Both the position numbers and the translations under genes were made by a program. 64,000 bases of DNA from Nemertoderma westbladi (lineage: Eukaryota; Xenacoelomorpha; Nemertodermatida; Nemertodermatidae): positions 1 through 64,000 of the forward strand of contig JAUCBJ010001712.1 of assembly GCA_032718475.1 (NCBI GenBank), read 5' to 3'. The notes beneath the pieces were generated by a model, which did no database searches, was not told the origin of the DNA, and saw nothing but the letters and a program-made list of their open reading frames with translations. Positions 1 to 12,574 of the stretch are shown here, piece by piece. The first letter of the stretch is position 1. Every line of letters starts with the position of its first letter.

Positions 1-137
1 GGTTACTGTATTTGGAATCTGCGGTTAATTTAACACTAAAAGAAGTATCACAAGTTAACTTTTCTCTAAATGTTACAGAAACGGACTGCGAATAGTTTTG
101 TATGCTTTTTCAAGAAAAAATACCTTAAATCTCCTAA

Positions 138-2386
138 AATATGACAAGTCAAAATCGCAATTTTGAAATGAAATTTTGACAAAATGACATGTCAAAATGT
201 CAATTCGAAAGTGACATTTTGGCTAAATGACACTTATATTTGCACTTGTACATGTACTTGTACTTGTACTTGTACTTGTACGTGTACTTGTACGTGTACT
301 TGTACTGGTACTGGTACTGACATTTTGGCAAAATGACATGTCAAAATGTCAATTTGAAAGTGACATTTTGGCAAAATGACATGTCAAAATGTCAATTCGA
401 AAGTGGCATTTTGGCAAAATAACACGTCAAAATGTCAATTCGAAAGTGACATTTTGGCAAAATGACATGTCAAAATGTCAATTTAAAAGTGACATTTTGG
501 CAAAATGACATTTTGGCAAAATGACATGTCAAAATGTCAATTCGAAAGTGACATTTTGGCAAAATGACATGTCAAAATGTCAATTTGAAAGTGACATATT
601 GGCAAAATGACATTTTGGCAAAATGACATGTCAAAATGTCAATTCGAAAGTGACATTTTGGCAAAATGACATGTCAAAATGTCAATTTGAAAGTGACATA
701 TTGACAGATTGACATTGTGGCAAAATAACACGTCAAAATGTCAATTCGAAAGTGACATTTTGGCAAAATGACATGTCAAAATGTCAATTTGAAAGTGACA
801 TTTTGGCAAAATGACATTTTGGCAAAATGACATGTCAAAATGTCAATTCGAAAGTGACATTTTGGCAAAATGACATGTCAAAATGTCAATTTGAAAGTGA
901 CATATTGGCAAAATGACATTTTGGCAAAATGACATGTCAAAATGTCAATTCGAAAGTGACATTTTGGCAAAATGACATGTCAAAATGTCAATTTGAAAGT
1001 GACATATTGACAGATTGACATTTTGGCAAAATGACATGTCAAAATGTCAATTTGAAAGTGACATTTTGGCAAAATGACATGTCAAAATGTCAATTTGAAA
1101 GTGACATTTTGGCAAAATGACATTTTGGCAAAATGACATGTCAAAATGTCAATTCGAAAGTGACATTTTGGCAAAATGACATGTCAAAATGTCAATTTGA
1201 AAGTGACATATTGACAGATTGACATTGTGGCAAAATGACATGTCAAAATGTCAATTTGAAAGTGACATTTTGGCAAAATGACATGTCAAAATGTCAATTT
1301 GAAAGTAACATTTTGGCAAAATGACATTTTGGCAAAATGACATGTCAAAATGTCAATTCGAAAGTGACATTTGGCAAAATGACAATCAAAATGTCAATTT
1401 GAAAGTGACATATTGTCACATTGACATTTTGGCAAAATGACATGACAAAATGTCAATTCGAAAGTAACATTTTGGCGAAATGACATGTCAAAATGTCAAT
1501 TCGAAAGTGATATTTGGCAAAATGACATGTCAAAATGTCAATTCGAAAGTGACATTTTGGCCAAATGACATTTTGGCAAAATGACATGTCAAAATGTCAA
1601 TTCGAAAGTGACATTTGGCAAAATGACAGTCAAAATGTCAATTTGAAAGTGACATATTGTCACATTGACATTTTGGCAAAATGACATGACAAAATGTCAA
1701 TTCGAAAGTAACATTTTGACAAAATGACATGTCAAAATGTCAATTCGAAAGTGATATTTGGCAAAATGACATGTCAAAATGTCAATTCGAAAGTGACATT
1801 TTGGCCAAATGACATTTTGGCAAAATGACATGTCAAAATGTCAATTCGAAAGTGACATTTGGCAAAATGACAGTCAAAATGTCAATTTGAAAGTGACATA
1901 TTGTCACATTGACATTTTGGCAAAATGACATGTCAAAATGTCAATTTGAAAATGACATTTTGACAAAATGACATGTCAAAATGTCAATTCGAAAGTGACA
2001 TTTTGGCAAAATAGCATGTCGAAATGTAAATTTGAAAGTGACATTTTGGCAAAATTACATGTCAAAATGTCAATTTGAAAATGACATTTTGACAAAATGA
2101 CATGTCAAAATGTCAATTCGAAAGTGACATTTTGGCAAAATGACATGTCAAAATGTCAATTCGAAAGTTACATTTTGGCAAAATGACTTGTCAAAATGTC
2201 AACTTGATAATGACATTTTGGCAAAATGACATTTTGGCAAAGTGACATGTCAAAATGTCAATTTGAAAGTGACATATTGACACATTGACATTGTGGCAAA
2301 ATGACATGTCAAAATGTCAATTTGAAAGTGACATTTTGGCAAAATGACATGTCAAAATGTCAATTTGAGAGTGACATTTTGGCAAA
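138..2386. repeat. ~43-bp satellite array
   Basis: The basic unit is about 43 bp and reads GACATTTTGGCAAAATGACA followed by TGTCAAAATGTCAATTCGAAAGT. It contains the perfect palindrome TGACATGTCA. Units come in CGAAAG and TGAAAG variants, and some carry an extra ACATTTTGGCAAAATG block or a short GACAGATTGACATTG-type joint, giving a higher-order pattern of a few units. Copies are similar but not identical. The array is interrupted at 231-320 by a TGTACT hexamer tract and ends directly in a long GTACAA hexamer array. No coding function is apparent. The first 137 bases of the window are AT-rich with nothing recognised. Confidence 0.95.
231..320. repeat. (TGTACT)n tract inside the satellite
   Basis: About 80 bp of TGTACT hexamers with TGTACG and GGTACT variants. 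This is the reverse complement of the GTACAA array at 2387-4241, so the satellite is bracketed by the same hexamer family in opposite orientations. Confidence 0.9.
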
Positions 2387-4241
2387 GTACAAGTACAAGT
2401 ACAAGTACAAGTACAAGTACAAGTACAAGTACAAGTACAGGTACAAGTACAAGTACAAGCACAAGTACAAGCCCAGTACCGGTACCAGTACAAGTACAAG
2501 CACAAGTACCGGTACCAGTACCAGTACAAGTACACGTACACGTACAAGTACAAGTACACGTACAAGTACAAGTACAAGTACAAGTACAAGTACAAGTACA
2601 GGTACAAGTACAAGGACAAGTACAAGTACAAGTACCGGTACCAGTACAAGTACAAGTACCAGTACAGGTACAAGTACAGGTACAAGTACAAGGTCAAGTA
2701 CAAGTACAAGTACAAGTACAAGTACAAGTACAAGTACAAGTACAAGTACAAGGACAAGTACAAGTACAAGTTCAACATCAAGTACAAGTACAAGTTCAAG
2801 TACAAGTACAAGTACATGTACAAGTACAAATATAAGTACAAGTACAAGTACAATTACAAATACAAATACAAGTACAAGGACAAGTACAAGTACAAGTACA
2901 AGTACAAGTACAAGTACAAGTACAAGTACAAGTACAAGTACAGGTACAAGTACAAGTACAAGCACAAGTACAAGCCCAGTACCGGTACCAGTACAAGTAC
3001 AAGCACAAGTACCGGTACCAGTACCAGTACCAGTACAAGTACACGTACAAGTACACGTACAAGTACAAGTACAAGTACAAGTACAAGTACATGTTCAAGT
3101 GCAAATATAAGTACAAGTACAAGTACAAATACAAGTACAAGTACAAATGCAAATATAAGTACAAGTACAAGTACAAGTACAATTACAAATACAAGTTCAA
3201 GTACCAGTACAAGTACAAGTACAAGTACAAATACAAGTTCAACTTCAAGTACAAGTACAAGTACAAGTTCAAGTTCAAGTTCAAGTACAAGTACAAGTAC
3301 AAGTACATGTACAAGTACAAATATAAGTACAAGTACAAGTACAATTACAAATACAAGTACAAGGACAAGTACAAGTACAAGTACAAGTACAAGTACAAGT
3401 ACAAGTACAAGTACAGGTACAAGTACAAGCACAAGTACAAGCCCAGTACCGGTACCAGTACAAGTACAAGCACAAGTACCGGTACCAGTACCAGTACCAG
3501 TACAAGTACAAGTACACGTACAAGTACACGTACAAGTACAAGTACAAGTACAAGTACAAGTACAGGTACAAGTACAAGGACAAGTACAAGGACAAGTACA
3601 AGTACAAGTACAAGCACAAGTACCGGTACCAGTACCAGTACCAGTACAAGTACAAGCACAAGTACCGGTACCAGTACCAGTACCAGTACCAGTACAAGCA
3701 CAAGTACACGTACAAGTACACGTACAAGTACAAGTACAAGTACAAGTACAAGTACACGTACAAGTACACGTACAAGTACAAGTACAAGTACAAGTACAAG
3801 TACAAGTACAAGTACAAGTACAAGTACAGGTACAAGTACAAGGACAAGTACAAGTACAAGGACAAGTACAAGTACAAGTACAAGCACAAGTACCGGTACC
3901 AGTACCAGTACCAGTACAAGTACAAGTACAAGCACAAGTACCGGTACCAGTACCAGAACCAGTACCAGTACAAGCACAAGTACACGTACAAGTACACGTA
4001 CAAGTACAAGTACAAGTACACGTACAAGTACACGTACAAGTACAAGTACAAGTACAAGTACAAGTACAAGTACAAGTACACGTACAAGTACAAGTACAAG
4101 TACAAGTACAAGTACAAGTACAAGTACAGGTACAAGTACAAGGACAAGTACAAGTACAAGGACAAGTACAAGGACAAGTACAAGTACAAGTACAAGCACA
4201 AGTACCGGTACCAGTACAAGTACAAGTACCAGTAACCGATA
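2387..4241. repeat. (GTACAA)n hexamer array with GTACCG/GTACCA variants
   Basis: About 1.85 kb of GTACAA hexamers with interspersed GTACCG, GTACCA, GTACAC, GTACAG and GTTCAA variants. Variant blocks such as CCCAGTACCGGTACCAGTAC recur every few hundred bases, giving a higher-order repeat. The hexamer has no stop codon in most frames, so long open frames of alternating dipeptides (ST, VQ, KY, LV, LY, TC) occur on both strands. These are compositional artefacts, not genes. GTAC is self-complementary, so the array can fold into many short hairpins. Confidence 0.95.
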
Positions 4242-4983
4242 CCAATAACCGATATTGATATTGTAATCGACATTGAAACCAATGGCATTACATAACACCG
4301 CATATATAATAATAAATTTCGAATAAGGTTATTCTTCATACTGATTCTTAGTTCTTTATATAAATAGAAAGATCAATTTACAGCGAATCTAAAGAATTTT
4401 AAACCAGCATTTTTCATCCACGAGAACCCAAGATACAGCTATCACAATAATACCTATGTCCCACACTATGCATTATCTTCTAAGAAATAATATCCCCTCC
4501 CTTCCCCTTATTAATTCTACAATAGGAATAGTGTCACACACCACCACGTGGCACATTACGAATTTACTTCGGACGCTAGAGACGCTACACACAGACGGCT
4601 GGGGGGGGGGGGGGGGGGATGCCGCTAGAGACATCACCTTTTTAAACGCTAAGGACTGGCCCTTACCATGGTATTACTATGGTTACTCCATGTTATCCTA
4701 TCGAGCGATATTGCAAAAAAAACATAATGTCAATTCAGCTATGCCCATTGGCTGACTTACACACATGTCAAAACAACACTTTCACAAAAATGTCTTTGAT
4801 TTTCAAAAATGTCTTTCACACATTTCTTGAGTAAGTAATCTACAAAAATTATTAACTTAAATTACAAAACATTTCTGCTGTTAATTAAGTGAAAATATCA
4901 AGCGTTTCTTTACGTCATCTTCATATGCTTTTTTGCACCTAAATAACAGCTTAAAAGTGAGAATTACCTTATCTTTCAGAACC
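4242..4983. other. Unannotated AT-rich stretch with a poly-G run
   Basis: No convincing gene seen. An 18-base G run lies at 4601-4618. An open frame at 4456-4755 crosses this homopolymer, has no recognisable domain and is not called. Confidence 0.6.
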
Positions 4984-5091
4984 TCAATTTTCTATTTTTC
5001 GTTTTCTATTACAACTCGTTAGGTTATCAATTAATGCTGTCTTTCCGCTTCCAGAAACACCAACCACACCAACTTTAATAAGGTCAAACAT
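4984..5091 (-). CDS. Exon-like mini-ORF with a P-loop (Walker A) motif
   Basis: A 35-codon ATG-to-TGA frame whose product begins MFDLIKVGVVGVSGSGKTAL. GVSGSGKT fits Walker A (GxxxxGKT/S), preceded by a hydrophobic beta-strand (KVGVVGV) and followed by a helix-like ALIDNLTS, the typical first 25 residues of a Ras/Rab/Arf-like GTPase or another P-loop NTPase. The rest of a G domain is absent, so this is either a first coding exon (a weak GT donor lies just after the ACGA codon region, around 5007) or a pseudogene fragment. It lies in otherwise unannotated AT-rich DNA and is too short to assign to a subfamily. The motif is seen directly; the exon interpretation is inference. Confidence 0.4.
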   Translation of the reverse strand: MFDLIKVGVVGVSGSGKTALIDNLTSCNRKRKIEN

Positions 5092-6989
5092 AATTGTTTT
5101 AATTATTATTATTAATTTAATAACATATGTTAGATTATCATATTCAGTGATATACACTTCCCTTATGTTGTAGGCCTAGCTAATTTTCGAGAGGGAAAAT
5201 ACGATAACATAGATAAACCTTTTCTGTATTCGACATTACAAAGCAGAAAAGTTACTTGAGGATTGGAGTGTATTTACTAATATATAATATTGACTATAAA
5301 TAGTGCTTTGGTAATGTTTGGTTTTGTCCGCAATTATGATTGGTTAATTAAATGTAATTTATCTAATATAAAATATAACGATGTCATACATTGATACATA
5401 TCTACAGTACAAGGTTCCTATTACATCACGTCATGTTATTGAAATACATTTAAACTCTCTGTAGCAATAATATAACAATACAGTTCAACTCAAGGGTTAT
5501 TATAGCCTACAAATTGTGTGAATTAAATGCCGTGGCACGCAATAGGAAGCGAGTTAATGTAATGGAATGAATCCTTTCGTGGTCATTAATATTTATGACG
5601 TAGTGAGTGTCTTGAGCCACGGCTATTATAATATATTATTAGTTGACTATATATAGAGTTATTCCACGGTTCTCATGCGACTTCATTGGTTAGGTATATT
5701 TTTAAACAATAGATAAATAAAATTTGAATAAAAACAATTCAATGCGCCATTTATGACACTACGGTGACCTCGGAGGCGCTCATGTAAACGCTGTTCTGTC
5801 TGACCGAGATACCACAAGTGTAGATGCAGTTTACATTTAATAAAATATATCACATTAAATTACTTGCAGTTAAGTCACCCATGGATGGGATCACCCCATG
5901 GTGTCCAGCGCTGGTCTAGAACGGCCGAGCAGCATTTGCAACGAGGCCAATTGCAAGAGTGGTTACCAAGAGGCAGATCCGGGACTAATTTTGTGATCAA
6001 CATCTTTCCTAACGTTTGGAGGTTACGCGTGACCATTTGGACACTAATAATACCTACATAGCAAACGTATTTGCGGAATTCAGGTGCTAGGACAGGCAGG
6101 AACTGTGGGGTCGTAGGGAGATATATAGAGGTGTATTTTGGCCCACTGGATGTAGTCTTATTTAAATTTTGGGGCGCTGAAGGAACAGCCCTCTCTGTTG
6201 GTAAAGGCGAATGTTGCATGATCGGCACCGGACCAAGAGGTGCTGGGTTCGACGCATGGAGGGAGATGAGGAATTCCAGCGGATGGCCACACGGTTCTCA
6301 CACAATTTGAGGTACTGGTGTTTATAACATGTGAACAAATGGTTTGAGTCAGTTAAACGGCGAATACGCAAAATGTCCGATTTCACCACGGGCCGATGCC
6401 GGTAGCGTAGGTTTATGTAAACTAGAGTGCATAATAGGTAGTTTATTAGCCATTGGTTTTCTAAATAAACGAGTTTTAAGGGTGTAAGCATTGTAATATC
6501 AAGGTAATCGACATTACCATGGGATTACTCCATTGTAAATTGGATGGCATCACTGTTATATAGATTCCTACAAGCTGAGTTGAATGCAGTCTTCACGAAC
6601 TCGAAATGCTCATCTGTGAGTCGCTCATCGTAAATGGCAAAACTATCATCCACCAGAGTTCAAAAGAATGATGGAGTCCGTAACGAAATCGTTATCGCCC
6701 TCTAGAATACTTTATATGAACTGATTTTAGAATAATCACTACTGTGGTGACCGCCTATTGGTGCATCTGCGATTTGCAGGTAGTACATAGTTGAATAAAA
6801 AGTTGTGGTATAAAAGAATCCGTAAAATTCATGTGTGTTGAGTTGCTGTAAAAATAGATGAGAGTGTAGGATTATCAGAAAGTAAATTCATGGCTGCCTT
6901 AATAACCAATTCATAAGGGATGCCCGTAAACATGTGGGGCGAGCCACGAAGTGAGTGAGCCTTAGCGTAGTGGTACCATTAATCAACCT
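5092..6989. other. Unannotated AT-rich intergenic DNA
   Basis: No gene with a recognisable domain. Short open frames around 5864-6491 overlap on both strands and show no family motif. Nothing else supported. Confidence 0.6.
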
Positions 6990-7034
6990 GTCGTTCTGTC
7001 GTTCTGTCGTTCTGTCGTTCTGTCGTTCTGTCGT
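6990..7034. repeat. (GTCGTTCT)n octamer microsatellite
   Basis: Five tandem copies of GTCGTTCT plus a partial copy, in otherwise unique DNA. Confidence 0.9.
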
Positions 7035-7960
7035 GTTCAATTTTAAACGTTAATAACTCGGCCAATCTTTGATGAAATCTATCCAAACTTGGTACACATG
7101 TTGTTTGGCAAAAGTTTAGAAATTTTCCAAGTAGAATTTCCGTGTGGCCTTCGAGAAGCTAAGGTAATAGCAGTTAATTAGTTAATTAAGTTGATTGCGG
7201 TGAAAACGCCATTTTCAACCTGCCTTTTAAAGGAAATTAATTGTTTTACAGTATAAGATTTAAATAATTATACTTAAAAATTATACAGATATAATCCCCA
7301 TACGCCATTCTATTATAGTTTTTAATTAGTTTAAGTGATTTGCTTTAATAAATGTGTCTTTAATTGATCTAAACGTAATTAAACCGCACAATTATTGAGT
7401 ACAAATTTAATCCTTCCCATTATTGGTCAAGTCTCTGCTGGTGTGGAGCTAGCTGCTGGGAGTTGTGGCTGTAGAATAACCTGAGAGGAATTGTAATAGA
7501 GGCTACCAGTATTGCTATTCCAGCCCAATCACTGAATTGTGTTTATTATAGGCTGGACGGGCCGCATAACCGTTCGACTATTACTACTATTGCTATCTCA
7601 GTTAAATGACAGATATAATAACATAAATACAATCCATGGCATGGCTGTTGTAGGCTTCTGAAATAGTTTATTCCACAATGTATATGTCTGGTTATTTTTT
7701 AATTGAATTTTTGCAAAGTAGTAAAATTAATGTTCTTAAAAATAATATTATTATTTTATATGTAACCTAGGAAATTAGCTACATTTTTTCGCTGCAGCTT
7801 TAAGAGTGTACATTGATTTAATATTATTTCAATACCCATATTACTACATCGGCATAAGATGCGTTGGCGTTGTATCACACATCTCCACATATCACACATC
7901 TCCACATAGATGTATCAACAGTTACTCGCACAGTTTCGAAACTTCGCATAGTTATAACTG
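7035..7960. other. Unannotated AT-rich DNA
   Basis: No gene recognised. The text after the octamer (about 7040-7160) has the feel of a dispersed repeat, but no family can be named. Confidence 0.5.
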
Positions 7961-8252
7961 TATAAAGATCGTCAGTCTGCGTTTAGGAAAAATATTTTAT
8001 GACAAAACAGGACAAGCGACGAGCGCAACGAGGCATATAATGAAGACGAGTACTGCGTTGACTAAATTATTATATAAACCACCTGGCTTCACATATTGAT
8101 CGCATCCCTAGTTATTATTATTATAAAGATCGTCCTAGCATGCGTTTAAGAAATATATTTAAATACAAAACAGGACGAACGCAAAGAGGCTTATAATGAA
8201 AACGAGTACTGCGTTTATTATATTCCTATAAACCACCTGGCTTTGCATATTT
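7961..8252. repeat. Two diverged direct copies of a ~135-bp unit
   Basis: Copy 1 (7961-8098) and copy 2 (8122-8252) share the ordered blocks TATAAAGATCGTC, TGCGTTTA, ACAAAACAGGAC, GAGGC, TATAATGAA, CGAGTACTGCGTT and ACCACCTGGCTT. Many substitutions and short indels separate them. This is an old tandem duplication with no coding potential. Confidence 0.8.
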
Positions 8253-9258
8253 AACGTGCGATTGGAAATAAGTTCGTGCTACCCTTCCGTGGGTGGTAGA
8301 TGTCGCGGTTATGTATTGGTGGTTGGGAAGGGTGGGGGGGGGGGGGGGGGGAGATTAAAAGGGGTGAACACGTACTGTCCACCTTTCTTTGATTGATTGG
8401 TGGTGTGGGTAAATTTCTCAAAACCTGATTTTGTGATACAGTCGCTGCATTTTAATTTGTATATAATAACTAGGCCTCGTGCTGCGCGAAGTCCCCACGA
8501 ACGTGTCGATTAGGTACATCGATTTTGACTAAAATAAAATGGGAATTATTGGCATATTGTAGGCATGGCTTGTTTCAGATCGTTTATTTTTAGATAGTTA
8601 TCAGCAGTTGTTACGGTAACGGAGTTGTGCGACTGCACGCCACACCGTAAACCTGACCTTGCGCGACTATGTACGTGGCCCGCCAGGTGTGGATGGTTCA
8701 TACAGTTAAATAATGAGTTTGATGTTTCTGTAGACTATAATATGTATATTGTTCGTTGATAAATTATGAAATTGTTAACGTAACTGAATATAGAGCTGAT
8801 GGTGAATAATAACTGTACAAATTGATTCTTAATGGCTAGGTACTGACTGACCGGTACAAACTAGTTCGCTACATCCAATCTAAAATGCTCACACAACTGG
8901 CTAATAATTAGGTTACAATATATTATATACTCACAACTAGAGACGGGCCTAGCGGCCCGTGAAGCAAGTCGTAGGAGACAGTACGAGTCAAGTAAAAGCT
9001 TTTTGTTCTGTCTGATAATAAATTAGTGTGAACGTAGTCCCGGTGGTGTACGAGAAATTTTCTAGACAACTTCAAACTATAATTATTATGTTGTAATCAT
9101 CTAATGAATTATAAAAGCTGTTGTGATTATAGAACGTAAATAGCGATCGGCATTCAACACGAAATCGCGCGGTAGTGTCTTTACGTTATTAGCCTTACAT
9201 CGCAGACTGTAATTATCTAAGTTCAGTGCTGTTCACGAACCGGTGTTGCAAATGTAAA
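8253..9258. other. Unannotated stretch with an 18-base poly-G run
   Basis: A G18 run lies at 8334-8351 after a GGTGG-rich lead. No gene recognised. Confidence 0.6.
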
Positions 9259-9573
9259 TCAGGGTGGAAATTGCAGTCTGCCCGGGGGTCGGGTCTGTGA
9301 AGCCGGCTGTGGATTCGCTTTGTTCAGCTCCTGTAATAACTCAATAGGTGGTGTTGGTTCATAAGCATCCGTATTCGCGGCTGGGAGTAGTTCTTTGCGG
9401 GCCGCCGTTGGTTGCGAACGAGTATGAGATAGTTGCGTGGCAGTACTAACCTTGGGAGTAGCAGAAGTGTTTGAGGCTACAGGAACTTGAGTGACACGAT
9501 GCAGTTGGCCAGATGTTTGAGGGGGCGTTGCTGATTGGTCATCCGAGCAAGTGTCCGAGCAAGTGTCATGCAA
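9259..9573 (-). CDS. Hypothetical Thr/Pro/Ser-rich ORF (104 codons)
   Basis: An ATG-initiated 104-codon frame rich in Thr, Pro, Ser, Gln and Ala, with no signal peptide, membrane segment or recognised domain. The composition suggests a disordered protein or a chance frame in GC-richer DNA. A second overlapping frame on the same strand extends to 9674. No neighbours support a function. It could be a decayed gag-like or host exon fragment. I do not recognise it. Confidence 0.2.
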   Translation of the reverse strand: MHDTCSDTCSDDQSATPPQTSGQLHRVTQVPVASNTSATPKVSTATQLSHTRSQPTAARKELLPAANTDAYEPTPPIELLQELNKANPQPASQTRPPGRLQFPP

Positions 9574-9721
9574 TATGGTATGGGGAATGGATTCGTATCT
9601 TGAGGGTGGGAGGGGTCCAGAACTCGGAGTAGTCGGTTGGACGGAACAAGTCCTTTTGCTACATCTAAATACACTACAATACGCTACAGTATATAGTAAC
9701 TATATATAATATATTGTTTAA

Positions 9722-9765
9722 GGTGGTGGTGGTGGTGGGAGGGGGGGGGGGGGGGGGGGGGGGGG
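9722..9765. repeat. (GGT)n followed by a 25-base poly-G run
   Basis: GGTGGTGGTGGTGGTGGGA leads into an uninterrupted G run at 9741-9765. This has G-quadruplex potential and is a likely site of length error in assembly. Confidence 0.9.
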
Positions 9766-10509
9766 CACCATTTTCGGACAACTCTTCGATTTATCACTAT
9801 TAGCGTTTCAAAATGGTTTGGTTTTGGCTATGTTTAAATTATAATAGTAATTAAATGCCAGCTTGACTGGTGCTGCGCGAATCTGCGCGAATAAACTAAC
9901 TAAACTATAATTTGGAATATAGGCACCTAAGATGCTATTCTACATGACGGGTGAGAAAAATTTTATTTTTCGCTATTTAATATCAGTTAATACTAGTTAA
10001 CAATAAAAAAAACTTAGTTGCGCTTAAAACCCTAAGGCTTTTACAGTTTTGAATCTAATCACATGAAAGTTTTTTTATATGATAGATCAAAGATGGGGCA
10101 ACATAACTATCAGGCGAAATTTTGTGAAAATAATTCTGCACCGCTAGGTGGCACTGCAAATTTGTGCTAATTTATTAGGTTTGTTATAAATAGTATTAAA
10201 TTTTATTAATAAAAAATTTCGAAAAGTTGCCTGAAAATTTTATGCAGAGTGCCTATGTAGACAACCACAGAAATTTTCTTAATAATTGCTCAAAAATTAT
10301 AGAAGTAGTAGGGTTTGAAGTTGACAATTTATATATTACATTATTACATTATAATATACAATACATAGTAATACTGTAGTAATTTCATAGGTCTCCCTAA
10401 ATGGAAATTGTTATAACTTGAAAACTAAGAGCTATTAAATAGCGGTTTTCAGATTTGCAAACACCATTTAAACATGTAGTAAACATATGAGCCTCATGTT
10501 TGCTTCTCC
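9766..10509. other. Unannotated AT-rich DNA
   Basis: No gene or repeat family recognised. Confidence 0.5.
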
Positions 10510-10872
10510 AGCAGTGCCCACTGAATCTTAATCTGCATTCATGGAGGGTGGTTGATACAGGTGGTATTTTCTACCATAAAGCTTGGCATTTGTCATGTGT
10601 AGGCTCCATAGTTTAGGGCTGCCCTTAATAATCTTGTGTAGCGACCATCAATTCGTTGTTCAAGTGATTTTGTCAGTGTCCCGGTGTCATCCCCGTCATA
10701 CACTTTACGCTGTGGCTCGAAAGAACTTAGTCTTCAGGTGCCTGGAGAGATCTGATTTCCAGATGGTATCCATTTTTGATAGAGCTACCCAAGCCTTTGC
10801 TTTCCTAACTTCTATATCTTTTTTGCTACTCTCTATCCATTACACAAGGTACTGGATGGAAGTCGTCCCTTA
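10510..10872 (-). pseudogene. RTE-like LINE C-terminal remnant
   Basis: On the minus strand the frame reads KAKAWVALSKMDTIWKSDLS, then a KTKFFRATA block, then (after a shift) TLTKSLEQRIDGRYTRLLRA. This is the conserved post-RT block of RTE-type LINEs (consensus-like features: KAW..L..IWKS.LS, LK..FF.A, TLTK.LE.R.DG.YTR.LRA). At least two frameshifts and in-frame stops break it. The RT core itself is absent. It abuts the outer end of the inverted-repeat unit at 10888. Family recognition is from memory of the conserved block. Confidence 0.6.
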
Positions 10873-10887
10873 GTTGATTATTATTGT

Positions 10888-12419
10888 TTTCTTGATCAAT
10901 GACCTAGAATACCTGACCTTGACCTGACCTGACCCATGTAAAAAAACTGCTTCAAATGCATGTAGAACTAGTGCTGTGTTATTCGTATATGTTTTTATTC
11001 TGCTTGATATTGAGAACTGAATGCTTTATCGACGAATTGTTGAAGGATTTGAAACACTGCATTGTCCCTGACATGTAAATCCTCCGAACGTGTAGGAAAG
11101 TAAGTCTTATGTTACCCGAGGGAGTTGTAATCCATAAGCCATCGACACGGACGCGTAGCCTAATGCATGCTGAACTGGGAGGGCGTTACTTGACAAAATA
11201 CAGTATAGATAATCCCGATATCATTTGGTGTGGTACTGATTGTTTGCTTTGACGTGTTTAGTATTGTAACAACAGTTTGCGAATTCCGTTTGTGCAACAT
11301 TGTGTGAGTGCAAGAATTACGGGTGCATTTCCATTCGAATTGTTGATTGAGTCAGAGAGTTTACTTGTGTGGCTATGGTTTAATTTTGACATTATTGGTC
11401 ACCTGTTTGCGAAGCCAGGAGAGAGTAAGGCCTTTTACCTGCGGAAGTAAACACAAGGCAATCACTGCGTGTGAAGCGACTAATTACCAATAAATTGCTG
11501 CATTCATTACCAATCATATACTTAATAACTTGGTTAGCGTTTGTATGGTGTGTTACGGATGTTATTATTAAAATTGTATTACCCTTTTTATTTCAGTAAC
11601 CAAAGTAACTAAGTAACAAGTATTTTATTTGTCCTATCGTACATACATCCTACATATTACCATTGTTTTATTGTTATAAACCTGTAACGTTGTGTTACAG
11701 CCCCCCAAATATTGTAAGTAAGTTCTATTACCTATTTACTATAATAATCATTTATTACAACTCTCTTTTCTTTAGGCCGTTGAACTGTTTATTTAACGGA
11801 CAGTGACAGGCCCGACCTTAATATACATTAATCCTTGTTATTTAGAACAGAGGACCAGGCACCCCACGCCAATTTCACTCGGAACATAACTATTTGTTTG
11901 GATTACAGGTGAATTCAGACTAACATATTTATTCATAATAATAACATTTTTTGTAGAAATAATCTTGAACGCGGTTATAACTTAATTTAATTCCAAGGCA
12001 ATCTACAGCTTGCCCCACAACGACATTGCTTGCAGCCACTCAGTCATTGAGTACATCGACACAGCCACATACTTACCATAGGCGCACTGAGACATACAAA
12101 AAACTAGAGACTGAGACATTTTTTGTAGAAATAATCTTGAACGCGGTTATAACATAATTTAATTCCAAGGCAATCTACAGCTTGCCCCACAACTCTCTCC
12201 TGTCTACAAAAAAACTCCTTTGTTTACCATACTCTGTTGCGACATATTAACCATCCTCCACAATACATTACTGCTGCTTACTCGCCACTACTTGATGGAG
12301 ACATAACACATACCCACAAGTCCCTAAAAGGTGCCACCCTACTCCATAGCGCGGGAAATTCAAATGATTTGAAAGACATGTAATTTGTACTAGAAAGGGT
12401 GGCTCGCACGTGAGCAACT
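10888..12419 (+). repeat. Repeat unit copy A, outer segment
   Basis: Nearly identical to the reverse complement of about 51255-52655. The match starts abruptly at GTTTTCTTGATCAATGACC on both copies. Inside this copy an ~80-bp block containing TTTTTTGTAGAAATAATCTT is duplicated (about 11945-12022 and 12117-12195), whereas copy C has it once. No ORF of note lies within it. The unit continues, after a LINE insertion, at 16485-16887 and, after another, at 18613-18673. Its class is not recognised. Confidence 0.85.
12406..12419. repeat. Target-site duplication, 3' side of the RLE-type LINE
   Basis: GCACGTGAGCAACT, perfectly repeated at 16485-16498. It defines the inserted LINE as 12420-16484. Confidence 0.92.
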
Positions 12420-12574
12420 TTTTTTTTACAACTTTAATGGTACTACGTTTATTTATATTTTCATATCAATAGTACTGCTCTGCACATTGGACATAAGATA
12501 GATAAATTTACTAGGCCATCGAATTGTGTAGTACCCTCCACCAATAAAAAAAAATAAGCCAGTCCCACATTCCC

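Noticed and set aside
1-2386. CRISPR-like array in the satellite
   Set aside because: Units are contiguous and lack unique spacers; eukaryotic satellite.
2301-4339. Long open frames of ST, VQ, KY, LV, LY or TC dipeptides on both strands
   Set aside because: They follow from a hexamer repeat lacking stop codons in most frames; no start context, domain or codon bias.
10583-10873. Plus-strand 96-codon hydrophobic frame
   Set aside because: The opposite strand carries the RTE-like conserved block, so this is a shadow.
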